Notes: generated by a model not told the origin, from the letters alone. DNA of 61,187 bases from Saprospiraceae bacterium (GCA_022448995.1 JAKVCT010000005.1:1-61187), one strand, 5' to 3'. Shown: positions 25,579 through 35,592, counted from the stretch's first letter. Numbers and translations are program-made.

Positions 25579-27207
25579 TTATTTGACATTGAAAGATAAA
25601 CCATTAATAAGACGACCATTAGTGTCACCTGGACATCTTGCCTTCACATTAACAAACTGGTAAACATCACCGTTCTTAGCTTGTTGTACTGCTTTCTTAG
25701 ATTTTCCAGTGAATGTACCACCTTTATTACCCATAATTGGCACAGGATCTTGACGCTTAGGAGTGTAATACATATCATAAGACTGAATCTTACACCTAGC
25801 ATCAAAGTCAAAGTTTTCTAACTTTGCTATGATACCACCTTGTACACGCATAGTTCCTGATTTTACTTGACCATCCATTTTACCATTAGTCAAATATGCA
25901 GTTGGGTTAGGAATCTTCTTCACACGGAATTTGAACTTAGTTGGTGTTAATCCACCACCAGATAGAGTAATCGTACAGTCTCCTGGTTTTTTAGCAGTGA
26001 TCGTACGGCTAGAACCTGAACCTTTCATTGTAGCACCAGTACAGTTAACTTTCAACTGTTGAGAAGGTACACCAGATGCAGATACAGAAATAGGATTATC
26101 TACACCAACATAGAATACATTCATTTTGTCAGCAGATACTGTTGCAGAACGCTCACCTACCTCATATTCAAAAGTACTCTCACCTTTTTTTACCTCATCT
26201 GTTAACGGGTTACGAACAGAACATCCTAATTTAAGTGTCTTTTTACCTAGTTGGTTAGCAGACGCAGTATATTGAGCTTTACCATCCGCCCCCACATTCA
26301 AGCGAGAACCATTTACAGTCAAAGTCACATCAGAAGGATTAATCTGAGAGCTATAAGTACCTACAGATACCTCAGCTTCAAATTTTTCGCCTTTAATGAC
26401 ATAAGCTTTCCTAGCAGAAATCATAGGGAAGAATTTATCAAATTCTACAACTTTACCACCAGATAATTTAGCCATTTTATTTACTAAATCAGCTTCAGCA
26501 GTACGAGCGTTTGCTTGCATCTGACTCAATAATGGTAGTACTGCAGCTAGAGGCATTTGCTTGAAAGTATGCTCTTCCCAGCTTTTCTTGTGTGCATCTT
26601 GCCATTCTTGGTCATCTACCCCCAAAGTCATATTAGCTTCTGCATTAGCTTTGTACTCTTTAATGTCTTTATCTTTTAGGCCAAAATCCTTACCACTCTT
26701 ATCGAGAAGATCTCCATAAATTTTCAAAAGTTTTGTACGAGTAGCCATAATCTTTTGCTTAAGTTCTTCACCTTTAGCATTCTCACCATCTACTAAAAGA
26801 CGAGTTGTAATATCTTTGTTCTTTTTACCTTTAGGTACTTTCTTACCATGACTTTCCATGTAATCTTCATCATCTACACTACCATTCTTATTTCCTCCTT
26901 CATCAATCAATTCAGTACGTAAACCCTCTACATATTGAATAAATTCTTTCACTGTACTACGTACTTCATCAGTCGCTGGCCCTAAAGGACGATATTTAGC
27001 TTTTGTATCATCTTTTAATAGTTCCTTTAAGTTAGTGACAGTTGCTGTTAACTGATCGTCAACAATCTTCATTGATTGCTGGTTACCTTTGTCTAATTTG
27101 AAAAAGGCATTCATAATTTCGGCTGAAACGTTTAATGCTAACATCGCAGTAAGTACGAGGTACATTAAGTTTACCATCAGCGCTCTGGGCTCCTTAGGAA
27201 TTGACAT
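25579..27207 (-). CDS. gldM: Type IX secretion / gliding motor protein GldM
   Basis: A 542-residue protein. MSIPKEPRALMVNLMYLVLTAMLALNVSAEIMNAFF is the characteristic N-terminal cytoplasmic stub plus single inner-membrane helix of GldM. A long periplasmic region follows, with a helical N-terminal part (about 40-225) and beta domains rich in Gly/Ser/Thr toward the C-terminus. GldM dimers span the periplasm and, with GldL, form the proton-driven motor that powers T9SS export and gliding. The length is close to the usual 510-540. It is downstream of gldL (304-nt gap) with a hairpin between the two genes. Confidence 0.96.
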   Translation of the reverse strand: MSIPKEPRALMVNLMYLVLTAMLALNVSAEIMNAFFKLDKGNQQSMKIVDDQLTATVTNLKELLKDDTKAKYRPLGPATDEVRSTVKEFIQYVEGLRTELIDEGGNKNGSVDDEDYMESHGKKVPKGKKNKDITTRLLVDGENAKGEELKQKIMATRTKLLKIYGDLLDKSGKDFGLKDKDIKEYKANAEANMTLGVDDQEWQDAHKKSWEEHTFKQMPLAAVLPLLSQMQANARTAEADLVNKMAKLSGGKVVEFDKFFPMISARKAYVIKGEKFEAEVSVGTYSSQINPSDVTLTVNGSRLNVGADGKAQYTASANQLGKKTLKLGCSVRNPLTDEVKKGESTFEYEVGERSATVSADKMNVFYVGVDNPISVSASGVPSQQLKVNCTGATMKGSGSSRTITAKKPGDCTITLSGGGLTPTKFKFRVKKIPNPTAYLTNGKMDGQVKSGTMRVQGGIIAKLENFDFDARCKIQSYDMYYTPKRQDPVPIMGNKGGTFTGKSKKAVQQAKNGDVYQFVNVKARCPGDTNGRLINGLSFNVK

Positions 27208-27440
27208 TTTTTAAATCTTTTTTCTTAGGTTAGTTAAATAGGTTGAATATGGAATACTTACTAAATCAACCTGAAAATCTGTTGTCTTTTTTTGATTGTC
27301 TTTATCATCATAATAAGACGAGAAGAAAAGGTTACAGATTTTTTAGAAAAATTTTTGTTTTTTGATAAGAATCTAAATTTTATAATCTGTTGATTAAAAA
27401 ACTCAGTATAAAATCCTGATGTATAGCAGATATAAGGCTT

Positions 27441-27471
27441 AAAAAATGTAGTGTGATAAAAATCACACTAC
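27441..27471 (-). terminator. Terminator-like hairpin between gldL and gldM
   Basis: A perfect 10-bp stem (27448-27457 with 27462-27471), 4-nt loop AAAA on the plus strand, then T-rich sequence on the minus strand (27441-27446, six T after ACA). It begins 40 nt after the gldL stop. Confidence 0.85.
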
Positions 27472-27511
27472 GTTTCAATATTTATATACTGCCAATATCA
27501 GTATTTGTATC

Positions 27512-28135
27512 TTATCCTCTACCCATAGCAGCTAAAACTCCACCATAGACATCGTTCAACTGCTCTAAGTTTTGATTTAATTGTGTCAATTGCTCTTTGT
27601 AACGCTTAGTATCGTCTAAAGACTCACTGATACTGCTTACTGCTTCGTTCAATGCAGTAGCAAAGTTACCTGCACCTTTAGTAAGACGGTCGATTTCAGT
27701 GAAATCAGCTTCTTGAAGTGCTTGCAAAGAAGACATACTCTTAGCCATTGTTTGCAATTCAGTAATCATTTGCTTTTGTTGTCCTTCTAACGCAGTAGTA
27801 TCAAGAGTGATGTTACCAAGGCTATCACCAATTTTATTAAGGCTAGTGTTCAATGCTTCACCATCAAAGCTAGAGCTTCCACTACCTGGAAGTTTTGGTC
27901 CACCATGTACATCTAGACCTGGATATAATTTTTCCCAGTAATATTCTTTGTGTGGAGGTAATAAACCTAGCATAACGAATAGTCCTGCTTCAGTTAATAG
28001 ACCAATTGTAAGCATTAGACCTGCGCCTTCCCAACTCATAATTTTGAAAAGTGCTCCGATAAGTACTACAGCTGCTCCTACTCCAATGATTAAATTCTTT
28101 AGATAAGCAAATCCGCTTGAATGGATAAAACTCAT
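27512..28135 (-). CDS. gldL: Type IX secretion / gliding motor protein GldL
   Basis: A 207-residue inner-membrane protein. Two helices (about 10-32 and 37-60) contain the short polar loop KIMSWEGAG and the acidic residue in LTEAGLFVMLGLLPP, the charged residue needed for proton-driven rotation in GldL. PHKEYYWEKLYPGL follows, as in the family. The rest is a cytoplasmic coiled-coil-like tail. The ATG at 28135 is preferred; two codons upstream is a TTG. Its partner gldM is next. Confidence 0.96.
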   Translation of the reverse strand: MSFIHSSGFAYLKNLIIGVGAAVVLIGALFKIMSWEGAGLMLTIGLLTEAGLFVMLGLLPPHKEYYWEKLYPGLDVHGGPKLPGSGSSSFDGEALNTSLNKIGDSLGNITLDTTALEGQQKQMITELQTMAKSMSSLQALQEADFTEIDRLTKGAGNFATALNEAVSSISESLDDTKRYKEQLTQLNQNLEQLNDVYGGVLAAMGRG

Positions 28136-28315
28136 GATCAATTTTTTTAAAAGGTTAGCAAAAAAAAAGGGTTTTGTATTAGGTTAAAATCGGAATTTTA
28201 GAGCATAGCAGAAGATACTTTCTCCAAAAATCTCTGTAAGTATAATACAATTTGACAAAATGGTTACAATTTTTTGTACATATTTTTAAGATTTTTTTTC
28301 TTATGCACTTGTACC

Positions 28316-28353
28316 AAAAATCAAAGACGCATTACCGAACTGGTAACACGTCT
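28316..28353 (-). terminator. Terminator-like hairpin between gldK and gldL
   Basis: Arms 28325-28336 and 28342-28353 pair over 12 bp with a 5-nt loop. Two positions pair only as G-U in minus-strand RNA and are mismatched on the plus strand, which favours function in the minus transcript. A split T-run (TTTGATTTTT) follows. It begins 65 nt after the gldK stop. Confidence 0.7.
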
Positions 28354-28418
28354 AAGATAGTATTTTTTTGTGAAATATCAAGTAGAATCCCCGTGTCTAC
28401 CTATATTTCTTTATTTTT

Positions 28419-29711
28419 CTATTTGAAATCATTCATAGAACGTCCCAAGAAAGTTAAGACACAACGGAAACCGATATATGATTTTGTAGTATCTTGAAAT
28501 TCGTAGTGACGTGTTCCTGTTTGAATGAAATATGCGATATCTTTCCAAGATCCACCACGAATTACTTTACGTTTCCAAGTAGTCAAGTCACCACTATCAG
28601 AAGGATCGGTTAAATCTCCATCATCTGCATCAAAACGCACATCAGGTTGTAAATCGTGAATAAAGGCATAAGCATTTTCATAATAGGCAGAAGAAGTCCA
28701 TTCTGCTACGTTACCTGCCATATTGTATAGTCCATAGTCATTAGGGAAATAACCATCTGCACGTACAGTATACAAACCACCATCTGCAGGATAATCACCA
28801 CGACCAGGCTTAAAGTTAGCTAACAAACATCCTTTTGAGTTTCGTACATAGTACCCTCCCCAAGGATAAGGAGCCAATTCTCTACCTCCACGTGCTGCAT
28901 ATTCCCATTCGTGTTCCGTAGGTAAACGGAAATCCTCAGTACTTAATTCCTCATAAGAGTTCCATAAATTAGTTCTCCAATAACAGAATGCCTGAGCTTG
29001 CTTCCATGCTACCCCTACTACAGGATAATCATCGAATGCAGGATGCCAGAAATAATTACGTGTCATTGGTTCATTGTAAGAATAAGAGAAATCGCGTACC
29101 CAAACTAAGGTATCAGGATAAATACGTACTTTTTCCTTCTTTACGTAGTCTGCACGATTGTGTGTACTAGATTGATGGCGATTGAAGTCTGTTTTCCAAT
29201 CAAAGTCTTTAGCAGCTTTTTGCCAATCGTACCAATGGTAATCAAAATCTAATTTACGAATATCTAACTCACGTCTTCCACCTAACTGCTTATCTTCAGA
29301 GTAAAACATTTCGTCTAGTTCTCCACCAGGACTATAATCTAAATCTCCTTCCCAATCTACCCCAATTACACCATTACCGTAATCTTTTTCATGTCCTAAT
29401 AATGCGTGAGCTACAGAATCACGTACCCAAGTCGTAAACTGACGGTATTCGTTATTTGTAATCTCAGTATCATCCATAAAAAATCCTTGGATTGATATCT
29501 GCTTAGGTCGTTGGACCAAAGATGAAGCTACATCTTGGTCACTAGGTCCAATGTGAAGTACACCAGAGGGGATGTATTGCATCCCGTACGGAATAATTGG
29601 ATTCCACGATGGTCTGTCTAATACTCCAACTAATTGCCCACCTTCTCGCTTTGCACAAGAAGCTAATAGAAATGCAATCAATACAATTGCCAAATTTTGC
29701 TTTTTTTTCAT
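28419..29711 (-). CDS. gldK: Type IX secretion lipoprotein GldK (FGE-sulfatase fold)
   Basis: A 430-residue lipoprotein with lipobox LLASC (Cys19). The body has a formylglycine-generating-enzyme-like fold: GFFMDDTEITNNEYRQF, FRLPTEHEWEYAARGG, YNMAGNVAEWTSSAYYE and RGGSWKDIAYF. GldJ shares this fold, but order with L, M and N identifies GldK. It forms the outer-membrane-associated periplasmic ring with GldN. It is 247 nt after porP on the same strand. Confidence 0.94.
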   Translation of the reverse strand: MKKKQNLAIVLIAFLLASCAKREGGQLVGVLDRPSWNPIIPYGMQYIPSGVLHIGPSDQDVASSLVQRPKQISIQGFFMDDTEITNNEYRQFTTWVRDSVAHALLGHEKDYGNGVIGVDWEGDLDYSPGGELDEMFYSEDKQLGGRRELDIRKLDFDYHWYDWQKAAKDFDWKTDFNRHQSSTHNRADYVKKEKVRIYPDTLVWVRDFSYSYNEPMTRNYFWHPAFDDYPVVGVAWKQAQAFCYWRTNLWNSYEELSTEDFRLPTEHEWEYAARGGRELAPYPWGGYYVRNSKGCLLANFKPGRGDYPADGGLYTVRADGYFPNDYGLYNMAGNVAEWTSSAYYENAYAFIHDLQPDVRFDADDGDLTDPSDSGDLTTWKRKVIRGGSWKDIAYFIQTGTRHYEFQDTTKSYIGFRCVLTFLGRSMNDFK

Positions 29712-29958
29712 TTTCGCACCCGTGTTTTTATAACATTTTTTTTCGCTAATGTAAAAACTAGAGCCATATTAATAGGTAAAAGGCAACCGAGAATATAAGC
29801 CCTAAAAGGAAGAAATCAACTATAAAAGGATCGTTTATACTGAAACTTTGTGAGAATTAATACAATTTCAGATATAGTACCAATTCCGATAATTTCTAAC
29901 GTGATAAAAGATTAAATAGTATCTACAAGTAATAAATTGCCAAATTTTTTTCGTGAAA

Positions 29959-30945
29959 TTATAAAAATCTAGGATTATAAATAATTTTTGCAGGAATTTC
30001 TTTTCCAATTTTTTTACCTAAATTATAATTCAACACGACTTCATGAGACCCTGAATTGAAGCTACTGAGCCTAGAAACAGATAAGTCATAGGCATAAGCT
30101 AAGGTGAATTGTTTGGTAATTTTCATTCCGACTAAAAAAACTAAAGCATCTGTTGTTGTATTACTATAACCTCTAAACGCCAGCCCTCCAAATATATTGT
30201 CCTTGTACTTAAAAATTGCAGAAATCTCTCCTTGAAGTTTTGAATCGAAGTCTGCTTTTAGGAGTAATGATGGATGTAACGAAAAGTCACGGTTAATTTG
30301 CCAATTAAATTGTCCCATTAAAAAGTAATTTCGTACATAACGTATTTGAGCTACATTTCCAGCCTCTAAACTAATGGTTGGTGCCGGAAGATTGTTGGTA
30401 GCTACCCCCACAGAAAATAATCGATGTTTGTACATGATTCCAGCACTTGCACTAAAAGTAGAAGCTGTCATTTTAGCATTGGGGATTAAGTCGTCATCAT
30501 GATCAATCCCATTACCTTCATAATTTCCATCTGGTGCTCTAAGAATAGAACCATCTAATGTTTTCTGTAACCAAGCTCCGGATGCACCAATAGATAACTT
30601 TCCAGATTCTCCCATATCTATAATATAGTTATAGGAAGCTTGTAAATTGATATTTTTTTCTGCTCCCAAGGCATCATATTCTATGGCAAAGCCCACTCCA
30701 CTACGAATATACTCTATTGGCATATGCGCATTAAAATGAACGGAAGTTGGAGTTCCAGGAAAACTTACCCACTGTTTGCGAAAGACCCCAGTCATGCTCA
30801 GCGACTCATCTAACCCAGCATAAGCAGGATTATACACATATGGATTTAGCATATAGGTACTATACTGAGCGGGTTGTTGAGCATAGATATTACCGAGACA
30901 TAATATAAAAACTGAAATAATAATGATTGTAATTTTCATAATCAT
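29959..30945 (-). CDS. PorP/SprF family type IX secretion outer-membrane protein
   Basis: A 328-residue protein (from Met at 30945; six bases later another Met also fits) with a signal peptide ending CLGNIYAQ. The text AQYSTYMLNPYVYNPAYAGLDES is the hallmark of the PorP/SprF family, outer-membrane beta-barrels that associate with PorK/GldK. Short alternating barrel strands fill the rest. Its place directly upstream of gldK reproduces the porP-gldKLMN order seen in many T9SS loci. Many genomes have numerous paralogues, each linked to particular cargo, but the synteny marks this as the core copy. Confidence 0.93.
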   Translation of the reverse strand: MIMKITIIIISVFILCLGNIYAQQPAQYSTYMLNPYVYNPAYAGLDESLSMTGVFRKQWVSFPGTPTSVHFNAHMPIEYIRSGVGFAIEYDALGAEKNINLQASYNYIIDMGESGKLSIGASGAWLQKTLDGSILRAPDGNYEGNGIDHDDDLIPNAKMTASTFSASAGIMYKHRLFSVGVATNNLPAPTISLEAGNVAQIRYVRNYFLMGQFNWQINRDFSLHPSLLLKADFDSKLQGEISAIFKYKDNIFGGLAFRGYSNTTTDALVFLVGMKITKQFTLAYAYDLSVSRLSSFNSGSHEVVLNYNLGKKIGKEIPAKIIYNPRFL

Positions 30946-31158
30946 ATATATTTTGAGCTTGTTGTTAGATGAATGGTTCATGCTCTTTAGTGAATAAAAA
31001 GTTGATTATCACTACTTAGAATCAAGGTTACATGAACTCTAGATGATTCATTAAGGTCGGTTCGAGAGAGTCAATCTGTTTAGGTTCTAACCTTAAATAC
31101 GATAAAGGATTAAGAAAAGCAAGAACATTGAAGCTCTTTTAACAAAATCTTGTGCGAG

Positions 31159-32184
31159 CTAGCTTGCCAAAGTAGAAATATAATATCCCAAACCTCCAGC
31201 AAGAGAAAAAGCTAATACAATATGCCACCAACGTACGGGCTTGCTAGGTTTACGCAAATAACGACGTGTAGGATAAGATTCTTTTTCTTCTTGCGATCTC
31301 AAGGGTTGACTCTGATGAGATACCTGAGTTATTGGTTGACTTTGGGACTGCGTTGCTTGTTCCTTGTAGTTTTGATAAAAATGTAGAATTTCTTCGCAGT
31401 CTTCCCAGCGATCCATTGGGGATACTCGTAGACATTTCTTTACCATCACTTGAAAAGGAGGAGGAATATCTTCTACCAAAGAAGGTAATACACCTCCCAA
31501 AATACGCTGTTCAATTTGTTCATTACTGTATCTCATAGTGAGCTTTCCAAAAGGATATTGCCCTGTAAACAAATAATATAGAACAATCCCTAGACTCCAA
31601 ATATCGGTGTACACTCCTAGATCAGCACCTTCCTCAAGCTGTTCGGGAGCTAAACACTCATATGACATCACCTGAAAGTTTGCAGTGTTGGTATCTTCAA
31701 CTCTTTGATTATAATAATTGATGAGTCGGACTTGATAACTTTCTGCTACTTGATCTAATAAGATATGCTTGGGTTCTAAGCGCTGGTAGACTAGTCCATA
31801 TGCATGTAAATGATCTAAGCCTTGAATGATGTCTTCTGCGATCTTACTTTTTTGTTCCAGAGACAATTGACTTCTATCCACACTTGCCAAGGATACTCCT
31901 GATCCCTTATCCATGAAGATATAGTTCAGAGCCCAGTCCTCTTCAATAGCTCTGTATACTGCTTTGTAGGCTATTAAGTTGGGGTGCACATAGGACATTG
32001 CTTTTTGATAATTCTCTTGAATCTGCCCACGATCCCAATCAGTATGTGTTTCCATGACCTTGAGTGCAAACTCCTGTCCTGTAGCCAAGTTTTTAGCGGT
32101 ATAGATACTACCATTATCTAAGGTATCTAAACTATTGACTCTATCAATTTCATACTGTTGAAGTATTTTTTTAAGGTCTACCAT
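31159..32184 (-). CDS. Membrane-anchored protein pseudokinase (Hanks-type fold)
   Basis: A 341-residue protein with a eukaryotic-like kinase fold (about 12-275), a Gln/Ser-rich linker and a C-terminal membrane helix (about 319-338). Present: the VAIK lysine (FALKVME, Lys42), APE (179-181) and DIWSLGIVLYYLFTG (194-208). Lost: the HRD catalytic loop reads YQRLEPKHI (133-141), so catalytic Asp and the following Lys and Asn are gone; the DFG motif reads NYY (156-158); and the glycine loop is only DNGSI. It is therefore predicted to lack phosphotransfer and to act as a scaffold or sensor. It is upstream of porP on the same strand, 213 nt away, and 27 nt downstream of the PhoX-like gene. Confidence 0.85.
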   Translation of the reverse strand: MVDLKKILQQYEIDRVNSLDTLDNGSIYTAKNLATGQEFALKVMETHTDWDRGQIQENYQKAMSYVHPNLIAYKAVYRAIEEDWALNYIFMDKGSGVSLASVDRSQLSLEQKSKIAEDIIQGLDHLHAYGLVYQRLEPKHILLDQVAESYQVRLINYYNQRVEDTNTANFQVMSYECLAPEQLEEGADLGVYTDIWSLGIVLYYLFTGQYPFGKLTMRYSNEQIEQRILGGVLPSLVEDIPPPFQVMVKKCLRVSPMDRWEDCEEILHFYQNYKEQATQSQSQPITQVSHQSQPLRSQEEKESYPTRRYLRKPSKPVRWWHIVLAFSLAGGLGYYISTLAS

Positions 32185-32211
32185 TAATAACTATTTCAAA
32201 TTGACATTATC

Positions 32212-33627
32212 TCAGACTACTCTATTTTTCCAGTTTCCCGTAATGGCAATTGTTAAACCATCGTGTTGCATATTGACAAACATTGTTTTTCCTGAAGGTG
32301 AAAAGCAAACACCAGTTAACTCAGAAGAGCTCATGATATTTTTTGCGATATAATAAAACTTACCTTCCGGTGTAATCCCTGTTATTCTAGAATTGCTACC
32401 TCCATCCTCACAAAAAACAATATCTCCCCAAGGAGTTACGGTTAGATTATCACAATAACGTAAATACTTGGTATCATTAGGCTCAGTAAACACCTGTAAA
32501 CGAGGATAATATGCTTTATTTTTTTCTTTTCCTGTCCCTTCATATCTACTCGGAATATATCTAAAGATTTGCCCTGTCTTACTTTTACCTCCATTGGTAC
32601 AAGCAAAATAAACTCCATCTTTACCCATCCACATACCTTCTCCGCGAGCAAATCGAGCTGCTCCTTTTTCAAAACCTCTCAAACGCAAGTCATCCTCTTG
32701 AGGATCTACATTATCCAAGGTAATCCAACGCACAGCATATTGAGTTTTAGTTTTCACAGTAACTTCCTTCCAGTTACGGGTATCCATTGATTTTTTCCAT
32801 ACAAAAGCTAAGGCTTGTAACTTACCTCCCTCGTGTAATTTCCCCTTGACTTTGGGGATATAGCGATAAAATAATCCATCTCCGCGATCTTCAGTCAAAT
32901 ATACAATACCAGTTTTGGGATCTACAGCAACTGCCTCATGATTGAATTTTCCCATTGCACGAATTGGTAACGGATATTTTATTCGAATATACTCTGTCGC
33001 AGGTACTTCAAAAACATAACCATGTTCACGTTGATGCGTATCTGTATTTTTATTTAGAAAAACTTCTTCACAAGTCAACCAAGATCCCCAAGGCGTAATT
33101 CCTCCTGCACAATTTCGACAAGTACCACTTAAGCTTAAAAAAGACTTTTCTACCATTTGTTTACTTTCATTATAAACCAAAGTAGTTGTTCCTCCTAAAT
33201 GTGGTGTTTTCTCATAACCTCGGTCAAAAACCTTTGCTGGTTTTCTAATTTTTTTCATTAGATAATTATTCTTGCCAAATGGAGAAGCATCCACATAACT
33301 TGGTAATTGTTCGTGATTTCGTACAATCACAACCCGACCATTAGAGCCTCTAAATGTTCCCATTCCATCGGGTTTTCCTGGTGTTAGGAAGCCGTCTGTC
33401 ATTGGATCACCTGTCTTGGAAATAATTTTATAGGTAAATCCTTTTGGCAACTCTAAGACCTTGTCCTTATCAGGATACAGAGGACCATATCCCCTTCCTA
33501 AGCGATTCTCCCAAGTTCCTTTTGCTGCAAATTGGCTAAAAGACTGTAGACCTAAGAATCCTACACTCACTGCCCCCATTAGTTTCAAAAAATCTCGTCT
33601 ATTGTTGTTTGTATTAATTTCTTCCAT
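32212..33627 (-). CDS. PhoX/DUF839 family alkaline phosphatase-like protein, Tat-exported
   Basis: A 471-residue protein with a twin-arginine signal (RRDFLKLMGAVSVGFLG, residues 10-26). The body matches DUF839/PhoX: GTFRGSNGRVVIVRNHE, TPWGSWLTCEEV, FNHEAVAVDP and GIVYLTEDRGDGLFYRY, then a late beta-propeller blade LTGVCFSPSGKTMFVNMQHDG. PhoX enzymes are calcium/iron phosphomonoesterases in the periplasm or outside. The active-site residues appear to be present by pattern, but substrate is not known. It is closely followed by the pseudokinase gene. Confidence 0.85.
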   Translation of the reverse strand: MEEINTNNNRRDFLKLMGAVSVGFLGLQSFSQFAAKGTWENRLGRGYGPLYPDKDKVLELPKGFTYKIISKTGDPMTDGFLTPGKPDGMGTFRGSNGRVVIVRNHEQLPSYVDASPFGKNNYLMKKIRKPAKVFDRGYEKTPHLGGTTTLVYNESKQMVEKSFLSLSGTCRNCAGGITPWGSWLTCEEVFLNKNTDTHQREHGYVFEVPATEYIRIKYPLPIRAMGKFNHEAVAVDPKTGIVYLTEDRGDGLFYRYIPKVKGKLHEGGKLQALAFVWKKSMDTRNWKEVTVKTKTQYAVRWITLDNVDPQEDDLRLRGFEKGAARFARGEGMWMGKDGVYFACTNGGKSKTGQIFRYIPSRYEGTGKEKNKAYYPRLQVFTEPNDTKYLRYCDNLTVTPWGDIVFCEDGGSNSRITGITPEGKFYYIAKNIMSSSELTGVCFSPSGKTMFVNMQHDGLTIAITGNWKNRVV

Positions 33628-33673
33628 AAATATCTAGATATAAATACATGATATGCCCTCTACTTATTATCCA

Positions 33674-35590
33674 TTAGTCAAAGAGCCTCCAAGAAACACC
33701 AAAACGCACCAAAAAGTTAGGTGCAGCATAGTGTAGTGCCTTAAAGTAATTAGTTTGATTGATTAAGTTCGTCAAATTTTCAGCATTTGCAAAAAACCGA
33801 AAGCGCCAAACCTTAAAACTAATATAAAAATCAACAATAGGGTAATAAGTTAATAGTCTTGCATCTTGTAAATGAAACTGTCCAGTCAAAGGCAGATACC
33901 CATTTGCATAGTAATTAGTGTTATAACGCATGTTCACACCAAAACGCAATAACATATTTTTAAAAACACGATCTTGAAAGTATAGTTTATGTTGTAACAG
34001 TAACTCCGGCAATCGTAATTGACTTGTTCCAGCTAAGACTCGTTGCCAAACCACCTTATTCTCTAGGGTAAATTTCCAAAGTTTCAGTTTTAGTTTTCCA
34101 CCTAGCTGTAAAACATTGATGGTATTGTTGGCTTGCTGAGCTTGCCCAAGCGTATCATAATAAATGAAATTATTTAAGGTATGATTTTGTAGAAACGCCT
34201 CTCCCTCAAGGAATTTCAGTTTAGGAAAATCTAGTTTTCCTCCAAGAGATAAGATTTGTTCTTGTGCAAATACATTCTCCCAAACAAGAGTTCGGCTCAC
34301 ATACAAACGTTGAGCTAATAGACTTGGTGAAAAGCGTTCAAATAAGACTTCAGCAGAGAGCTTTCCCCATTTTTTTAGATCGTAGCCTAATTTACCTTTA
34401 AGCCAAAAATCTAGCCCATTACTTGCATTTAAGACTTCGCCCTCAGCTTTATAAAATAATGCTAATTTAGGATTACTTCGGAGAACTAAACCAGCTACTA
34501 AGTTGTGTTGCTGAAACTTAAGGGGTTCTTGATTAACAAAATTCCATCGATGCTGTATGTAAATCTTAAACCACAAAGGAGCTGCTTGCAGATTCCCCCC
34601 TAAGGCTTGTCGGTAACTCAATTCATTTTCCAATAAACTATGGTTGATAAAATGCCGAATTCCTCTGTTATTGGTCTGAAAACTAGCATAATAAGAAGAA
34701 TCACCAGCAGGATTCGTATCATAAAACTTGTAACGGTTAGACTGAAATTGTATGCGGTGTCCCCAAGCTGAGGAAGCTTTCTTGACAACATCATTGGAAT
34801 CCAAGGCTACATTATACCAGTATTGTGTGTAAGCTATCGTAGTGTGTTTATTTTCTGTTTGTGCTGTAGCTGTATTGACAGATAGATTAGTCAAGAAAGC
34901 AGTTCCTGTTCCAGATACAGTTGCATCATCAACTACCCCTCCATTATTTTCATGTTTGATTGCATGATGAAAAACATCAAAATAACTCTGATATTTTCCT
35001 TTTGGAGAATTGTAACGCAGAGAAAGATTGATATTCTGGTTACGAATATGACTGTGATTAAAATACCCCGTATAATTGGTTAGATTATAATTGATGGTAT
35101 AATAAAACTGTGGAGTTATCCGATGTGCAAAAGTCGCTCGAACAAAAGAGTTGCGCTGTTCGATCTGAGAGTAATATAAGTCTGTGTAAGGCAGATTTCG
35201 ATCAACAATATAGTATTTCTGATTATTCTTATCCAAGCGATATTGATCGTATTGTTCCATGCCTACTCGAAAACCAGCTTTTACGCTAGTTTCATAAATT
35301 TTGGAAAAATGTGGTGTTCCAATAAGTCCCAAATCATCCCAGTTGCCAAAATCTTTCCAAGCAGGGTTTACATACTCCAAATCATCCAAAGTAGTATCAA
35401 TAGAAATCAACAATTCTGGATCCTCCAAATAATAATAATATACATCATTCGTATCTCCTAAAGGTTTATACAGATCCACATCACTCGTATCCCCTGTAGT
35501 CTGGGCATTCTGCTGTGCCTGTACTATATTGATAGTGCATAAAACAGTAATTAGACAACTAAAAATAATTGGATAAGAATACATATTCAT
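33674..35590 (-). CDS. Putative outer-membrane porin (Porin_10-like)
   Basis: A 638-residue protein with a signal peptide (cleaved near residue 25 at VQAQQ). The mature start has an acidic stretch rich in Asp and Tyr and then LGLIGTPHFSKIYE, typical of a large Bacteroidota putative-porin family. The remainder consists of regular amphipathic strands ending in LVRFGVSWRLFD, with a terminal aromatic-containing strand as in outer-membrane barrels. No TonB box or plug was seen. It is 46 nt upstream of the PhoX-like gene, so they may form an operon concerned with phosphate or phosphoester use; that link is inference. Copy C of the dispersed repeat starts 2 nt upstream of its ATG. Confidence 0.75.
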   Translation of the reverse strand: MNMYSYPIIFSCLITVLCTINIVQAQQNAQTTGDTSDVDLYKPLGDTNDVYYYYLEDPELLISIDTTLDDLEYVNPAWKDFGNWDDLGLIGTPHFSKIYETSVKAGFRVGMEQYDQYRLDKNNQKYYIVDRNLPYTDLYYSQIEQRNSFVRATFAHRITPQFYYTINYNLTNYTGYFNHSHIRNQNINLSLRYNSPKGKYQSYFDVFHHAIKHENNGGVVDDATVSGTGTAFLTNLSVNTATAQTENKHTTIAYTQYWYNVALDSNDVVKKASSAWGHRIQFQSNRYKFYDTNPAGDSSYYASFQTNNRGIRHFINHSLLENELSYRQALGGNLQAAPLWFKIYIQHRWNFVNQEPLKFQQHNLVAGLVLRSNPKLALFYKAEGEVLNASNGLDFWLKGKLGYDLKKWGKLSAEVLFERFSPSLLAQRLYVSRTLVWENVFAQEQILSLGGKLDFPKLKFLEGEAFLQNHTLNNFIYYDTLGQAQQANNTINVLQLGGKLKLKLWKFTLENKVVWQRVLAGTSQLRLPELLLQHKLYFQDRVFKNMLLRFGVNMRYNTNYYANGYLPLTGQFHLQDARLLTYYPIVDFYISFKVWRFRFFANAENLTNLINQTNYFKALHYAAPNFLVRFGVSWRLFD

Positions 35591-35592
35591 AA

